DNA from: an uncultured Eubacteriales bacterium
GTDB taxonomy: Bacteria > Bacillota > Clostridia > Oscillospirales > CAG-272
Reading direction: 5' to 3'
DNA: 64,000 bases
NCBI GenBank assembly: GCA_934394585.1
Contig: CAKRQU010000005.1
Span: 1-64,000 of the forward strand
In this document: piece by piece, positions 35,445-44,332 of the stretch
Numbering within the stretch: the first letter of the stretch is position 1
Layout of the letters: every line of letters starts with the position of its first letter
Made by a program: the position numbers and the translations under genes
Notes under the pieces: generated by a model
Database searches by the model: none
Seen by the model: the letters and a program-made list of their open reading frames with translations, nothing else
What the model was told of the DNA's origin: nothing

Positions 35445-36341
35445 ATGATACAGCTGAACAGAAGATTTGCCGACAAAAACGAAATGAAACGATTTGTGCT
35501 TGATTGCGAGCGCAAATACGATGATCAGGTACGCGCGGCGGCGAGAACTATATGTTCAAACAGGGAAGAGCGATTTATAATGCTTTCCGGTGCTTCCTGC
35601 TCCGGAAAAACCACTACATCTTTTATACTCGAAGATGAAATGAAAAAATTCGGAAAAACCGCGAAAATCATATCCATAGATGATTTTTACAGGAGCAGAC
35701 ATGATATACAGAGCGATAAAATTCCCGATTATGAGGCGGCTTCCGCGTTGGATCTGGATTATTTTGTGACATGTGTATGTGATATCCTTGCGGGAAAACG
35801 CACCAGACTTCCCAAATATGATTTTCAGCTCGGCAGAAGAAGCGAATATACCGATTATATTCCGAATGAAAACGAGTTTATCGTTTTTGAAGGCATACAG
35901 GCGATGTATCCCGAGATAATATCGCTGCTTCCGAAAAATGCCACGAAATCTGTATATATAGGTATACATGATGATGTGACCGCTTACGGCAGCATCTTTA
36001 CGGCGCGCGATATAAGACTTATGCGAAGAATTGTACGCGATTACTTTTTCCGCGGGGCTTCCGTCGCACTCACGATGAGTCTTTGGGACGGTGTGACAAA
36101 AAATGAAGACGAAAATATTTTTCCCAATGCGAGATTTGCGGATTTCTATATAAATACATTGATGCTTTATGAAATAAATGTCATGAAGCCTTATATTCTC
36201 AATAAAAAAATGTATGATCTGACCGTAGATTCCGAAGTGGAAGTATATAATAAATTCAAGGAAAAATTCCGCGATGTACAGGAAATACCTTCGGAACTTA
36301 TACCGGAGGATTCTGTTTTCCGTGAATTCATAGGCAATTAA
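35445..36341 (+). CDS. Uridine kinase-like P-loop kinase
   Basis: 298 residues. Walker A is SGASCSGKTTTS near 49-60, and ISIDDFYRSR near 77 is the acidic strand seen in uridine kinase and phosphoribulokinase. EFIVFEGIQAMYP is the Walker B-like strand. It is longer than bacterial Udk (about 210). The family includes uridine kinase-like proteins of unknown specificity. It lies 15 bases after hemZ, with GGAGG upstream. Confidence 0.8.
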   Translation: MIQLNRRFADKNEMKRFVLDCERKYDDQVRAAARTICSNREERFIMLSGASCSGKTTTSFILEDEMKKFGKTAKIISIDDFYRSRHDIQSDKIPDYEAASALDLDYFVTCVCDILAGKRTRLPKYDFQLGRRSEYTDYIPNENEFIVFEGIQAMYPEIISLLPKNATKSVYIGIHDDVTAYGSIFTARDIRLMRRIVRDYFFRGASVALTMSLWDGVTKNEDENIFPNARFADFYINTLMLYEINVMKPYILNKKMYDLTVDSEVEVYNKFKEKFRDVQEIPSELIPEDSVFREFIGN

Positions 36342-36364
36342 CCGAGATAAGGAGATATTTTAAT

Positions 36365-37987
36365 TTGGAAAAGCAAAAAAAGGCCCCTCGCATGATGTCG
36401 GGCGTAGTAATACTCATGTTCTCAAATATGCTTGTGAAGCTGATGGGGCTTTTTTTCAAAATTCCGCTTCATTCATATCTCGGGGACCTCGGAATGGGGT
36501 ATTTTAATGTAGCTTACAATATATTTGTTACGCTATATATGATATCCACAGCGGGATTGCCCATCGCAATATCCATAATGGTATCCGGAAGCCGCACTCT
36601 CGGCAGAAAAAAAGAAGTGCGCCGCATATTTGCCACGGCATTGACGCTTTTTATATTTCTCGGTATAGCGGGAACTCTTATAATGATACTCGGAGCCAAA
36701 CCTCTCGCCGATTTTATGGGCAGCCGTGACAGCTATTACTGTATAATAACCATAGCGCCGACGCTTTTCTTTATCTGTGTTTCCAGCGCGATAAGAGGAT
36801 ATTTTCAGGGGCATCAGAATATGGTACCTACAGCGGTTTCCGAAGTTATCGAAGCCATAGGAAAATTTGCTATAGGTATAGTTTTGTGCAGATTTGCAAT
36901 ATCATGCGGATACAGTAAAGAAATTGCGGCTGCTTATGCAATAGCCGGTATAGGCATAGGCGTAGGCACGGGAATGATTTTTCTTGTGGCGGCAAAGTTT
37001 TTTCACAAGCAGGATTACAGCTATCTCGGTATAGAGGGAAGCGACGAATGCATGTCGCAAAAGACTATATTCAAAAAGCTCGTGCTGACGGCAATTCCGA
37101 TAACGATAAGCGCCGTGGCTCTGAATCTGACGGGAATTATCGATTCCGTCACCATAATAAACCGCATGAAAGCGTATACCACAACTCAGTCAGCGGAAGC
37201 GGCTTACGGAAATTACAGTACACTTGTAGTAACGCTGACGCATCTGCCGTCTGCATTTATTGCACCCATAGCATCTGTATTGACTCCGGCGCTTGCATCC
37301 ACAAAGGCGGGAAACAATACGGAAAAAGCAGCAAAAGCAATGAATACATCGCTGAAATTTGCCGCGATAATATCGATTCCGTGTGCTATAGGAATGTCTG
37401 TACTTGCCAGACAGATCCTCACAATGCTTTTCAGAAAAAGCGCGGAATCCGTAAAAAGCGCGGCGCCGCTTTTATCGATTCTTTCAATATCCGTATTTTT
37501 TACGGCTATGCTCACCATAACAAATTCGATATTGCAGTCTAATAAATTAGAAAGAAAGCCGATAATATCCATGTTTTGCGGCGCAGCCGTAAAGCTGATA
37601 ATAAACTTTATTCTGATAGGAATACCCGAAATAGGAGTTTACGGAGCGCCGATAGGAACAGTGATAAGCTATTTTGTCATGGCGGCATTGAATTTCTATT
37701 TTGTAGCCAAATACGTTCATCTTGATATAAAAATATTGAAATCGTTTTTGCGTCCGCTTTTGGCAACGGGACTCGCGAGCATTTTTACGATAGGCGTATT
37801 CAAACTCGTATCAATGAAATCGCCGGAATATCTGGCAGTGATTTTTTCTATAATCGTTACGGTGATAGTTTATGCTTTTTTGCTTTTTGTTTTGCGGATA
37901 GTAAAAAAGGAAGAAATATTGATGATGCCGAAGGGCGACAAGATTTGCAGAATGCTCGGTAAAATCGGTCTGAAAGAATTCCGATAA
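36365..37987 (+). CDS. SpoVB/MurJ-type lipid flippase (polysaccharide biosynthesis protein)
   Basis: 540 residues with about fourteen hydrophobic segments of the MOP exporter superfamily, SpoVB/Wzx branch. Typical early motifs are GLFFKIPLHSYLGDLGMGYFN near 22-42 and the RGYFQGHQNMVPTA loop near 142. It probably flips lipid-linked wall precursors across the membrane, either in growth or for spore cortex. The start is TTG with AAGGAG upstream; an internal ATG ten codons on has no ribosome site. It ends the long operon. Confidence 0.88.
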   Translation: MEKQKKAPRMMSGVVILMFSNMLVKLMGLFFKIPLHSYLGDLGMGYFNVAYNIFVTLYMISTAGLPIAISIMVSGSRTLGRKKEVRRIFATALTLFIFLGIAGTLIMILGAKPLADFMGSRDSYYCIITIAPTLFFICVSSAIRGYFQGHQNMVPTAVSEVIEAIGKFAIGIVLCRFAISCGYSKEIAAAYAIAGIGIGVGTGMIFLVAAKFFHKQDYSYLGIEGSDECMSQKTIFKKLVLTAIPITISAVALNLTGIIDSVTIINRMKAYTTTQSAEAAYGNYSTLVVTLTHLPSAFIAPIASVLTPALASTKAGNNTEKAAKAMNTSLKFAAIISIPCAIGMSVLARQILTMLFRKSAESVKSAAPLLSILSISVFFTAMLTITNSILQSNKLERKPIISMFCGAAVKLIINFILIGIPEIGVYGAPIGTVISYFVMAALNFYFVAKYVHLDIKILKSFLRPLLATGLASIFTIGVFKLVSMKSPEYLAVIFSIIVTVIVYAFLLFVLRIVKKEEILMMPKGDKICRMLGKIGLKEFR

Positions 37988-38035
37988 TTTCAAATAGAAG
38001 AAAGTGCTTTGATGAATACTTCATTTATATACGAG

Positions 38036-38061
38036 AAAAAGCCCGTTTTCCGGGCTTTTTT
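38036..38061 (+). terminator. Terminator of the cdaA-to-flippase run
   Basis: AAAAAGCCCG/CGGGCTTTTT stem (38036-38045 with 38051-38060) with a 5-base loop and T6. Confidence 0.92.
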
Positions 38062-38078
38062 CTTATTTCCTATTCTCT

Positions 38079-38478
38079 CAATTATACAAAATTTCCATTT
38101 TGTATAATTGCATCCATTGAAAGAGCCGCACTTTCCGCTGGTCGTGCGGTGTCTGCAATTAAACTACAAAATGCAGATTTTGTATAAAAGTCGGTGACTG
38201 CTCTGCTAACCAAGCGCATAGCAGGCATGCACAAGCTCCTATTCCTGCGTCCTTATTCCGGAGGAAATCCGAACCGATTTGAGAAATCTGACGAGTCACA
38301 CATGGCTATTACTGTGTGTGACTAAGTATTAGTTATTACTAACCGCATGCACGCATGCGCGACAGGTCAAGCTGAATCGAGCCGCGATTCTTTTGCTTGA
38401 TAAGCGCCACGCAAAAATGCTCTTTTGCGTTTCATCATCACTCCGATTTTTTAACCTGCGGTTAAGTTCAAATTGAAC
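38079..38478. repeat. Hairpin-dense non-coding block
   Basis: About 400 bases with no credible gene but a chain of perfect inverted repeats of different sequence. 38079-38092/38097-38110 (14 bp). AATTGCA 38106-38112/38154-38160 enclosing CCGCAC/GTGCGG. TACAAAAT 38165-38172/38177-38184. CTGCTA 38203-38208/38219-38224. GATTT 38276-38280/38284-38288. AGTCACACA 38294-38302/38315-38323. CGCATGC 38344-38350/38353-38359. TCAAGC 38367-38372/38395-38400 enclosing GAATC/GATTC. ACGCAAAA 38409-38416/38423-38430. TTAACC 38451-38456/38460-38465. GTTCAA 38466-38471/38473-38478. It lies between a terminator and the promoter of an XRE regulator, and could be a structured RNA, a relic of mobile DNA, or a regulator-binding array. 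Confidence 0.6.
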
Positions 38479-38487
38479 AGCGTTCTC

Positions 38488-38516
38488 TTTACTTTCGCGC
38501 AATTCGTTGCTATAAT
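38488..38516 (+). promoter_or_regulatory. Sigma-A promoter of the XRE regulator
   Basis: TTTACT (38488-38493), 17-base spacer, TATAAT (38511-38516). The palindrome GTTCAA-A-TTGAAC (38466-38478) lies just upstream and may be an operator, possibly for autoregulation. Confidence 0.65.
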
Positions 38517-38564
38517 ATAATCGGAAGCAGGCGTCAGCTTATCTTAATTTTCAAGGAGATATTT

Positions 38565-39659
38565 ATGAAAATAACAATAGGTGCCAATATAAAAAGCTTG
38601 CGGCAGAAAAAAGGAATCACACAGGATGAGCTTTCTGCTGCAATGAATGTCAGCTCTGCAGCTGTGAGCAAATGGGAACGCAATGAAACATATCCCGATA
38701 TCACCCTTTTGCAGCCGCTGGCTTATTATTTCGGCGTGAGTATTGATGAACTCATGGGATATAATAAGGAAAAAATTCAGGCTGATATTGATAATACTGT
38801 AGAATTATATCTGAAATCATATCTAAAAAGCGGCGCCGAAAAGACCCGCGAATTCATCACAAAGGCGTATAATGATTATCCGAATGACTATCGGATAATG
38901 AATTATTATATGTGGAATATCGCAGGCGATGCGGCTGATAACGACCCTGCTGTTCTTATCGCACACAAGGATGAATTTCTCGGCATTTGTGACAAGATAC
39001 TCGAAGGCTGTACGGACGAAAATATCCGCCTGAACACTTGGAATATGCGCGCAAAAATATTGCATGCGGAAGGAAAAACAGACGAAGCTTTGAACATATT
39101 CAATACAAAATTCACCACTTGGTATGGCACTTGTGGTCAAAAAAGTGAACAGCTGTTTGCAAAGGACACGAGCGAATATTACTTTTATGTAAGAAAAAAC
39201 ATGTATGAGCTTGCGGAATTTGCGGCAGATAAGCTCGGCAGAAAAGTGTTTTTTGATGCTTCCCTCTCTATGGATGAAAAGGTTGAGCATGCCATCCGCT
39301 GTGGCGATTTGCTGCTTAGTTCATTTGAGACGACAGATGAAGCATTTTTCCTGATGATAGCCGAATCTTTTCTTTGCAGAATGGAAAACGATTTATATTA
39401 TCGTGGCGGCACTGATGAACAGGTCGCGGCAATGCAGGAAAAATATCTTTTTGCCGTATCACTGATTACCGAGCGCATGAAAAATGAAGATACGCTTTAT
39501 CATGCCTTCTGCGATTGTCGCCCCGAGGAATGGCGCGAAAAACCGCTTATTGATTTGATTACGGATATGCGTATTAACGCAAAAAGCGGCAGGCGTGCCG
39601 AGCTTCTGAAAAACCCGAAGTATGCATCAGCGCTGAAAAAATACAGCACAAACAAATGA
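38565..39659 (+). CDS. XRE-family transcriptional regulator with helical C-terminal domain
   Basis: 364 residues. The N-terminal helix-turn-helix (IGANIKSLRQKKGITQDELS, then VSKWERNETYPD) covers residues 5-62. The remaining 300 residues are helical and resemble tetratricopeptide-type sensor regions of such regulators (MRAKILHAEGKTDEALNIF near 168), often used to bind peptides or report stress. No obvious target gene is adjacent, as uppP is convergent. Ribosome site AAGGAG. Single-gene unit with its own promoter and terminator. Confidence 0.9.
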   Translation: MKITIGANIKSLRQKKGITQDELSAAMNVSSAAVSKWERNETYPDITLLQPLAYYFGVSIDELMGYNKEKIQADIDNTVELYLKSYLKSGAEKTREFITKAYNDYPNDYRIMNYYMWNIAGDAADNDPAVLIAHKDEFLGICDKILEGCTDENIRLNTWNMRAKILHAEGKTDEALNIFNTKFTTWYGTCGQKSEQLFAKDTSEYYFYVRKNMYELAEFAADKLGRKVFFDASLSMDEKVEHAIRCGDLLLSSFETTDEAFFLMIAESFLCRMENDLYYRGGTDEQVAAMQEKYLFAVSLITERMKNEDTLYHAFCDCRPEEWREKPLIDLITDMRINAKSGRRAELLKNPKYASALKKYSTNK

Positions 39660-39666
39660 TCACAAC

Positions 39667-39698
39667 AAAAAGGCAGACCCGAAAAGTCTGCCTTTTTT
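39667..39698. terminator. Bidirectional terminator between the regulator and uppP
   Basis: AAAAAGGCAGAC/GTCTGCCTTTTT stem (39667-39678 with 39686-39697), 7-base loop. Confidence 0.92.
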
Positions 39699-39700
39699 AT

Positions 39701-40528
39701 TTACTTTATGCACATCAATAAAATCACAAGTATGCCCAGCACTATTCTGTACCAGCCGAACACGGTGAAATCGTGCTTTTTTATATATCCCATCAGAAAT
39801 TTTATCACCGCTATCGAAACAAGAAATGCCGTGATTGTTCCCGCTGCCAGCACAGCGGCTTCTTCTGCCGTAAAATGCAAGCCGAATTTTATTATTTTTA
39901 TTGCGCTTATACCGAACATTGCGGGTACGGCGAGAAAAAACGTAAATTCCGTGGCGGCTACTCTCGATACTCCGATAATAAGCGCGCCTATTATCGTGGC
40001 TCCGCTGCGTGATGTCCCGGGGATAATCGAAAGCACCTGAAAAAGCCCTATCAGAAATGCCGTATAATAGCTGATATCGGAAAGCGAATTTACTTTTGAG
40101 CTTCTCTTTTTATTTTGCTTTTCGACGATGATGAAAAGAATGCCGTAGAAAATAAGGGTTGCGGCTATTACAGCGGGCGTATGCAGGTGTGACTCGATAT
40201 AGTCATCAAAAAGCAATGTCACCACAGCGCCGGGAATGCAAGCCACGACTACTTTCAGCCATGTGGAAAATATATCTTTCTGAAATACCGGTTGCGATTT
40301 ATCCTTAAACTGAAAAGGAAACATTTTATTCCAAAACAGAATTACAACGGCAAGAATGGCACCGAGCTGTACAACAAAGAAAAACATTTCTTTGAAGCTG
40401 TCGCTCATATCGAGCCCGATAAACCTATCCAGCAAAATCAGATGTCCCGTACTGCTTATGGGAAGCCATTCCGTGATTCCTTCGGTTATACCGAGGAGCA
40501 CGGCTTTCAAAATTTCAATAATATTCAC
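39701..40528 (-). CDS. uppP: Undecaprenyl-diphosphatase
   Basis: Membrane enzyme that recycles undecaprenyl diphosphate to the monophosphate wall carrier and confers bacitracin tolerance. 275 residues, about eight membrane segments. The catalytic signatures GITEWLPISSTGHLIL near 14 and IPGTSRSGATI near 168 are intact. The start is GTG with AAAGG upstream. Last gene of the darA-holB-ricT-uppP unit. Confidence 0.96.
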   Translation of the reverse strand: MNIIEILKAVLLGITEGITEWLPISSTGHLILLDRFIGLDMSDSFKEMFFFVVQLGAILAVVILFWNKMFPFQFKDKSQPVFQKDIFSTWLKVVVACIPGAVVTLLFDDYIESHLHTPAVIAATLIFYGILFIIVEKQNKKRSSKVNSLSDISYYTAFLIGLFQVLSIIPGTSRSGATIIGALIIGVSRVAATEFTFFLAVPAMFGISAIKIIKFGLHFTAEEAAVLAAGTITAFLVSIAVIKFLMGYIKKHDFTVFGWYRIVLGILVILLMCIK

Positions 40529-40548
40529 GGCAAAAAACCTTTCCGGAT

Positions 40549-41457
40549 TTACTCTGATTTTTCGTCTGTTTCCGTGTCGTTTTTATCCTGTGTATTTTTT
40601 CTTTGCGAGATTACTTTTACATCATCTCTGGAGTAAGATCTGACAGTCTGCTGCTCGGCAAGACGCACCTTTACAAGTCCCGCAAGCGGGTTTATCTCGC
40701 ATACGGTGCCTGTGCCGTCCGGAGTAACCACGGTGCTGTCGAGCTTGGGAGTTTTTTTCAGTTCTTCTTCATAAACTTCGTGTTCATAGCGCAGACAGCA
40801 CATCAGTCTGCCGCAGGCACCAGATATTTTCTGCGAATTGAGTGAAAGATTTTGTTCTTTTGCCATTTTTATGGAAACCTGAACAAAATCGGGGAGAAAT
40901 TTTTTGCAGCAAAAAGGTCTTCCGCATACGCCGAGACCGCCGATCAGCTTTGTTTCATCGCGTATACCTATCTGGCGAAGCTCTATTCTTGTTCTGAAAA
41001 CCGCCGCCAGATCTTTTACCAGCTCGCGGAAATCTATTCTGCCGTCCGCCGTGAAATAGAAAATCAGCTTTGTATTGTCAAATGTATATTCTACATCCAC
41101 CAGCTTCATTTCCAGCTTTCGCGCAGCTATTTTTTCCTCGCATACGGCAAAAGCCTCTTTTTCTTTTTCTTTATTTATCGCATATCTTTCCGTATCCGCG
41201 TCGGTAGCAAGACGTATTACGGGGCGTAGCGGCAAAACCACTTTCGATGCTTCCACTTCCCTGTTTGAAAGCGAAACAAAGCCGTATTCGAGTCCGCGTG
41301 CGGTTTCCACTATCACACAATCGTCTGTATTGAATTTTATTCCGACGGGATCAAAAAAATACGTTTTACCGTTTTCTTTGAAGCGAACACCGACGATTTC
41401 GTAAAAATTCCCGGTTTCACCGTCGTTATTTTCGTTTATTGCATTTTCTGTATCCAT
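40549..41457 (-). CDS. ricT: PSP1-domain protein RicT (YaaT)
   Basis: 302 residues. The PSP1 C-terminal domain contains the cysteine set GVCGRPFCCKKFL and GACGRLMCCLRYE, which in Bacillus hold Fe-S clusters in the RicA-RicF-RicT complex that guides mRNA processing by RNase Y and affects sporulation and competence. The C-terminus is a hydrophilic tail. It lies between holB (14 bases) and uppP, the usual order in Firmicutes. Confidence 0.93.
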   Translation of the reverse strand: MDTENAINENNDGETGNFYEIVGVRFKENGKTYFFDPVGIKFNTDDCVIVETARGLEYGFVSLSNREVEASKVVLPLRPVIRLATDADTERYAINKEKEKEAFAVCEEKIAARKLEMKLVDVEYTFDNTKLIFYFTADGRIDFRELVKDLAAVFRTRIELRQIGIRDETKLIGGLGVCGRPFCCKKFLPDFVQVSIKMAKEQNLSLNSQKISGACGRLMCCLRYEHEVYEEELKKTPKLDSTVVTPDGTGTVCEINPLAGLVKVRLAEQQTVRSYSRDDVKVISQRKNTQDKNDTETDEKSE

Positions 41458-41471
41458 AATTCACTCCGTTT

Positions 41472-42479
41472 TCATGTATTGTTCCAAAGCTGAGCCGCAA
41501 GAGTTGTCGAAATCAAATTTATATTTGTATTCATGCGCAGAAAAAGCACTGCGTCACGCAGTATTTCTATGCATTTCACGGCGCTGTCCGTACCCACGCT
41601 CAGCGAAATCTGCCGTATGCTTTCCACCGGCAGACATTCCGTTTCATCGCTGTTTTTCACGGTGTATGCGATGATATCGGAATAAATTCCGGAAAGACAC
41701 TCGCATATTTTCAGCAGTAATTCGCGATCCGAGGCTTTTTCCGAAAAAAGCTTCAGAAAAGCAAAATATGAAACCTCGCCGTTTTTCATGCTCAGTGCGT
41801 TTATTATCCGCTCAGCCGAGTCATATGCCTCTTTATCGCGGGTTTTTTCGGTGAGCAGAGAAACAGCCCTGCCTATACTTCCCTTTGAATTTCTTATGGC
41901 AAAGGAAAGCGATTCCTCATCATATATAATACCGCGCTGCTTTATATATTCCTCGATTACGGCGGGCGGAAGCGATTGCATTATGATTTTCTGCGCCCTT
42001 GAGCGCACCGTGGGAAGAAGCTTTTCGGAATTTTCGCAAAGCAGAAAAATATATGTGTAAGCAGGCGGTTCTTCTATTATTTTAAGCAAAGCGTTTTGCG
42101 CCTGCACCGTCATCATATCGGCAGAATCTATGATATACACCTTGAAATCGAGCACAGACGGCGTAAGTGCCGCGCCCGAAAAGAAATCGCGGACCTCATC
42201 TACGCCGATAGTCTTTTTCCCGTCCGCCACCGTGAGAATGTATATATCGGGGCACAGCCCTTTTGAAATGGCAATGCAGTTTTCGCAGTTTCCGCACGGA
42301 TCTGCGCTGTGCGTATCGCAAGCCATCATCATGCATACGCGGCGCGCGAGCGTCTTTTTTCCCGAACCCTGTGCGCCCTCAAAAATATAGGCGTGCGCAA
42401 TTTTCCCCGCGGAAAAAGCGGAGGCAAAATGCTTTTTTGTATCTTCGTTTCCGAGCAGCGTGAAATTTTCGCTTTTCAT
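41472..42479 (-). CDS. holB: DNA polymerase III, delta-prime subunit
   Basis: Clamp-loader subunit. 335 residues. A Walker A-like loop GAQGSGKKT near 36 and the zinc-binding CGNCENC near 62 are visible, followed by VYIIDSADMMTVQAQNALLK and LEEPP-type motifs. The sensor motif reads VRSRAQK where many orthologues have SRC. Its ATG overlaps the darA stop (TGATG). Confidence 0.93.
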   Translation of the reverse strand: MKSENFTLLGNEDTKKHFASAFSAGKIAHAYIFEGAQGSGKKTLARRVCMMMACDTHSADPCGNCENCIAISKGLCPDIYILTVADGKKTIGVDEVRDFFSGAALTPSVLDFKVYIIDSADMMTVQAQNALLKIIEEPPAYTYIFLLCENSEKLLPTVRSRAQKIIMQSLPPAVIEEYIKQRGIIYDEESLSFAIRNSKGSIGRAVSLLTEKTRDKEAYDSAERIINALSMKNGEVSYFAFLKLFSEKASDRELLLKICECLSGIYSDIIAYTVKNSDETECLPVESIRQISLSVGTDSAVKCIEILRDAVLFLRMNTNINLISTTLAAQLWNNT

Positions 42480-42805
42480 CAGAATCTTATATATTTTTCG
42501 ACATCGATGATAAATGCCGTGGCGCCGCCTACGGTAACGCTTGCCGTATTCATCATAGCTGTATTTGCCATAGCACCGGGTACGGCGAGAGGAACATTCT
42601 GCGTGCGGCGTTTACTGTGCGTTTTTATTATATCCAGAGCCTCATCTATGCGGGATTCATCTACGCCGAGAAGGAATGTGGAGTTTCCGCTGAGCAGAAA
42701 ACCGCCGGTAGACGAAATTTTAGTTATATGGAAGCCTGCGCCGGTAAGACTTGTGTTTACGAAATGCGCGTCGTCGTTGTTTACAATAGCTATAATAAGT
42801 TTCAT
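42479..42805 (-). CDS. darA: PII-like cyclic di-AMP receptor DarA
   Basis: 108 residues of the DarA/PstA (YaaQ, DUF970) family, a trimeric PII-like protein that binds cyclic di-AMP in Gram-positives. The conserved MKLIIAIVNNDDA start, KISSTGGFLLSGNSTFLLG and GGATAFIIDVEKY end are present. GGGAGGT lies upstream and the promoter is a full consensus. It heads the unit with holB, ricT and uppP. Together with cdaA in this window it gives both the source and a sensor of the messenger. Confidence 0.93.
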   Translation of the reverse strand: MKLIIAIVNNDDAHFVNTSLTGAGFHITKISSTGGFLLSGNSTFLLGVDESRIDEALDIIKTHSKRRTQNVPLAVPGAMANTAMMNTASVTVGGATAFIIDVEKYIRF

Positions 42806-42839
42806 AATAAAACCTCCCGGTTATTATCGGTTTTTATAT

Positions 42840-42868
42840 ATTATAGCAAAACAAGCGTCCAATGTCAA
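42840..42868 (-). promoter_or_regulatory. Consensus sigma-A promoter of darA-holB-ricT-uppP
   Basis: Minus strand TTGACA (42863-42868), 17-base spacer, TATAAT (42840-42845). Confidence 0.9.
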
Positions 42869-42897
42869 GAATATAAGGCAAAATACGGAAATCTGCA

Positions 42898-42941
42898 AAT
42901 AAAAAAACAAAAGCGGCAGGCGCAAAAAGCGCATTACCGCT
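42898..42941 (-). terminator. Terminator of the spoVA genes
   Basis: Minus strand AAGCGG/CCGCTT outer stem and GCGC/GCGC inner stem (42910-42941) followed by TTGTTTTTTT. Confidence 0.75.
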
Positions 42942-42953
42942 TATTTTTTATTA

Positions 42954-43322
42954 TCAGTCGCGCGGTCTGCCGCGGAATATCAGCGTAAATATATAGCCGA
43001 ATGTTATCGCGGCGCATACGCCTGCCGCCGTTCCCGTAAAACCACCCGTGAGCACGCCGAAAAGCCCCTTTTCGTTTACGGCTTTTTCCACGCCTTTCGC
43101 AAGCGAATATCCGAATCCCGTGAGGGGTGTCGTGGCACCGCAACCTGCAAATTTCACTATGGGTTCATACAAGCCGACCGCAGTGAGAAAAACGCCAGCC
43201 GTAACGTATAAAACGAGTATTCTCGCGGGCGTGAGCGATGTTTTGTCTATCAGTATCTGGGCGACGAGACAAAAAAGTCCGCCTATCGCAAATGCTTTCA
43301 GTATCTGAATAAAAATTTCCAT
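42954..43322 (-). CDS. spoVAE: Stage V sporulation protein AE
   Basis: 122 residues with three or four hydrophobic helices. GLFCLVAQILIDKTSLTPARI and TPLTGFGYSLAKGV are family signatures shared with SpoVAC. It is part of the membrane channel that takes up dipicolinic acid during spore formation and releases it in germination. GGAGG for its start lies in the last codons of spoVAD, three bases from that gene's stop. Confidence 0.94.
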   Translation of the reverse strand: MEIFIQILKAFAIGGLFCLVAQILIDKTSLTPARILVLYVTAGVFLTAVGLYEPIVKFAGCGATTPLTGFGYSLAKGVEKAVNEKGLFGVLTGGFTGTAAGVCAAITFGYIFTLIFRGRPRD

Positions 43323-43323
43323 T

Positions 43324-44322
43324 TCAACCTCCCTGAGCCGTAAGATGCACGAGATGTGCTATGGCAGGTATGCTTAGCCCCTGAAATACGCTTCCCGGGC
43401 TCATCAGTGCGCCCGTAGCTATATACAGCACGTTTTTCAGTTCGCCGCGGCGCATGCGCTTCATTATATGCCCGCAGATAACAGAGGCGCTGCAGCCGCA
43501 TCCGCTTCCGCCCGCGTGCATGTCCTGCGTTTTCGCATTGTAAAGCATCAGACCGCAGTCGTTATATACGCGCCGCATATCCGTTCCAGAGGAAAGCATG
43601 ATATCCGTGACGATGCCGTGTCCCTCTCTGCCGAGATCTCCTGTGAGAATCATATCGAAATCATCGGGAGAATGTCCCGTGTCTTCAAAATATCTCGTAA
43701 GCGTATCTATGGCGGCGGGCGCCATTGCCGCGCCCATATTGTTTATATCGGTTATTCCTTTATCGATGATTTTCCCGGGGAGAACCTCGGATATGCGTAT
43801 GCCTGATTTACTTTGAGCCGATATGACGGCGGCGCCGGAAGCGGTGGCTGTTCTCTGCGCCGTGGGTGTGCGCTGACCGCCGTATTCCAAAGGAAAGCGA
43901 AACTGTCTTTCCGCCGTGCAGAAATGCGACGATGTAACCGCAGCGCAGCTCCCGAAATATCCCGCATTCACCATCAGTGCCGAAAGCATCATCGCCTCGG
44001 CAAAAGTGGAGCATGCGCCGTAAAGCCCGAAATACGGCGAGCAGAAATCTATCAGACCGTAAGCGGAACCGACGCACTGATTCATCAGATCGCCCGCAAA
44101 TATCGCGTCGGGCGATGCGCTCATTTTCGCATTTGCGAGAGCTAAAGCAAGCGCGCGCCGCTGCATTTCGCTTTCCGCTTTTTCCCATGTGTCCATACCG
44201 AATTTTTCGCTGTCGTCGTGCATATCGAAATCCGCGGAAAGCGGACCTTCATGCTCGCGCTTTCCCACTACCGAAGCGGTGCCGACGACAAAAACCGGAT
44301 TTTCTATTTTTATCACATTCAT
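43324..44322 (-). CDS. spoVAD: Stage V sporulation protein AD
   Basis: 332 residues from the ATG at 44322, which has GAGGTGG six bases upstream; a longer frame start has none. The protein has a thiolase-like fold and binds dipicolinic acid outside the spore membrane channel. AGDLMNQCVGSAYGL near 85-100 and GGSGCGCSASVICGHI near 291-306 are family blocks. It lies between spoVAC and spoVAE, forming the core VAC-VAD-VAE set found in Clostridia that lack the A, B and F genes. Confidence 0.95.
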   Translation of the reverse strand: MNVIKIENPVFVVGTASVVGKREHEGPLSADFDMHDDSEKFGMDTWEKAESEMQRRALALALANAKMSASPDAIFAGDLMNQCVGSAYGLIDFCSPYFGLYGACSTFAEAMMLSALMVNAGYFGSCAAVTSSHFCTAERQFRFPLEYGGQRTPTAQRTATASGAAVISAQSKSGIRISEVLPGKIIDKGITDINNMGAAMAPAAIDTLTRYFEDTGHSPDDFDMILTGDLGREGHGIVTDIMLSSGTDMRRVYNDCGLMLYNAKTQDMHAGGSGCGCSASVICGHIMKRMRRGELKNVLYIATGALMSPGSVFQGLSIPAIAHLVHLTAQGG

Positions 44323-44332
44323 AAAATCCACC

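Noticed and set aside
38185..38230. Minus-strand GGTTAGCAGAGCA-like segment resembling a tRNA D-arm
   Set aside because: No acceptor stem, anticodon stem or TTCGA arm could be placed around it.
38228..38326. A 32-codon open frame inside the hairpin-dense block
   Set aside because: No ribosome site, and the frame crosses two inverted repeats; chance is the simpler view.
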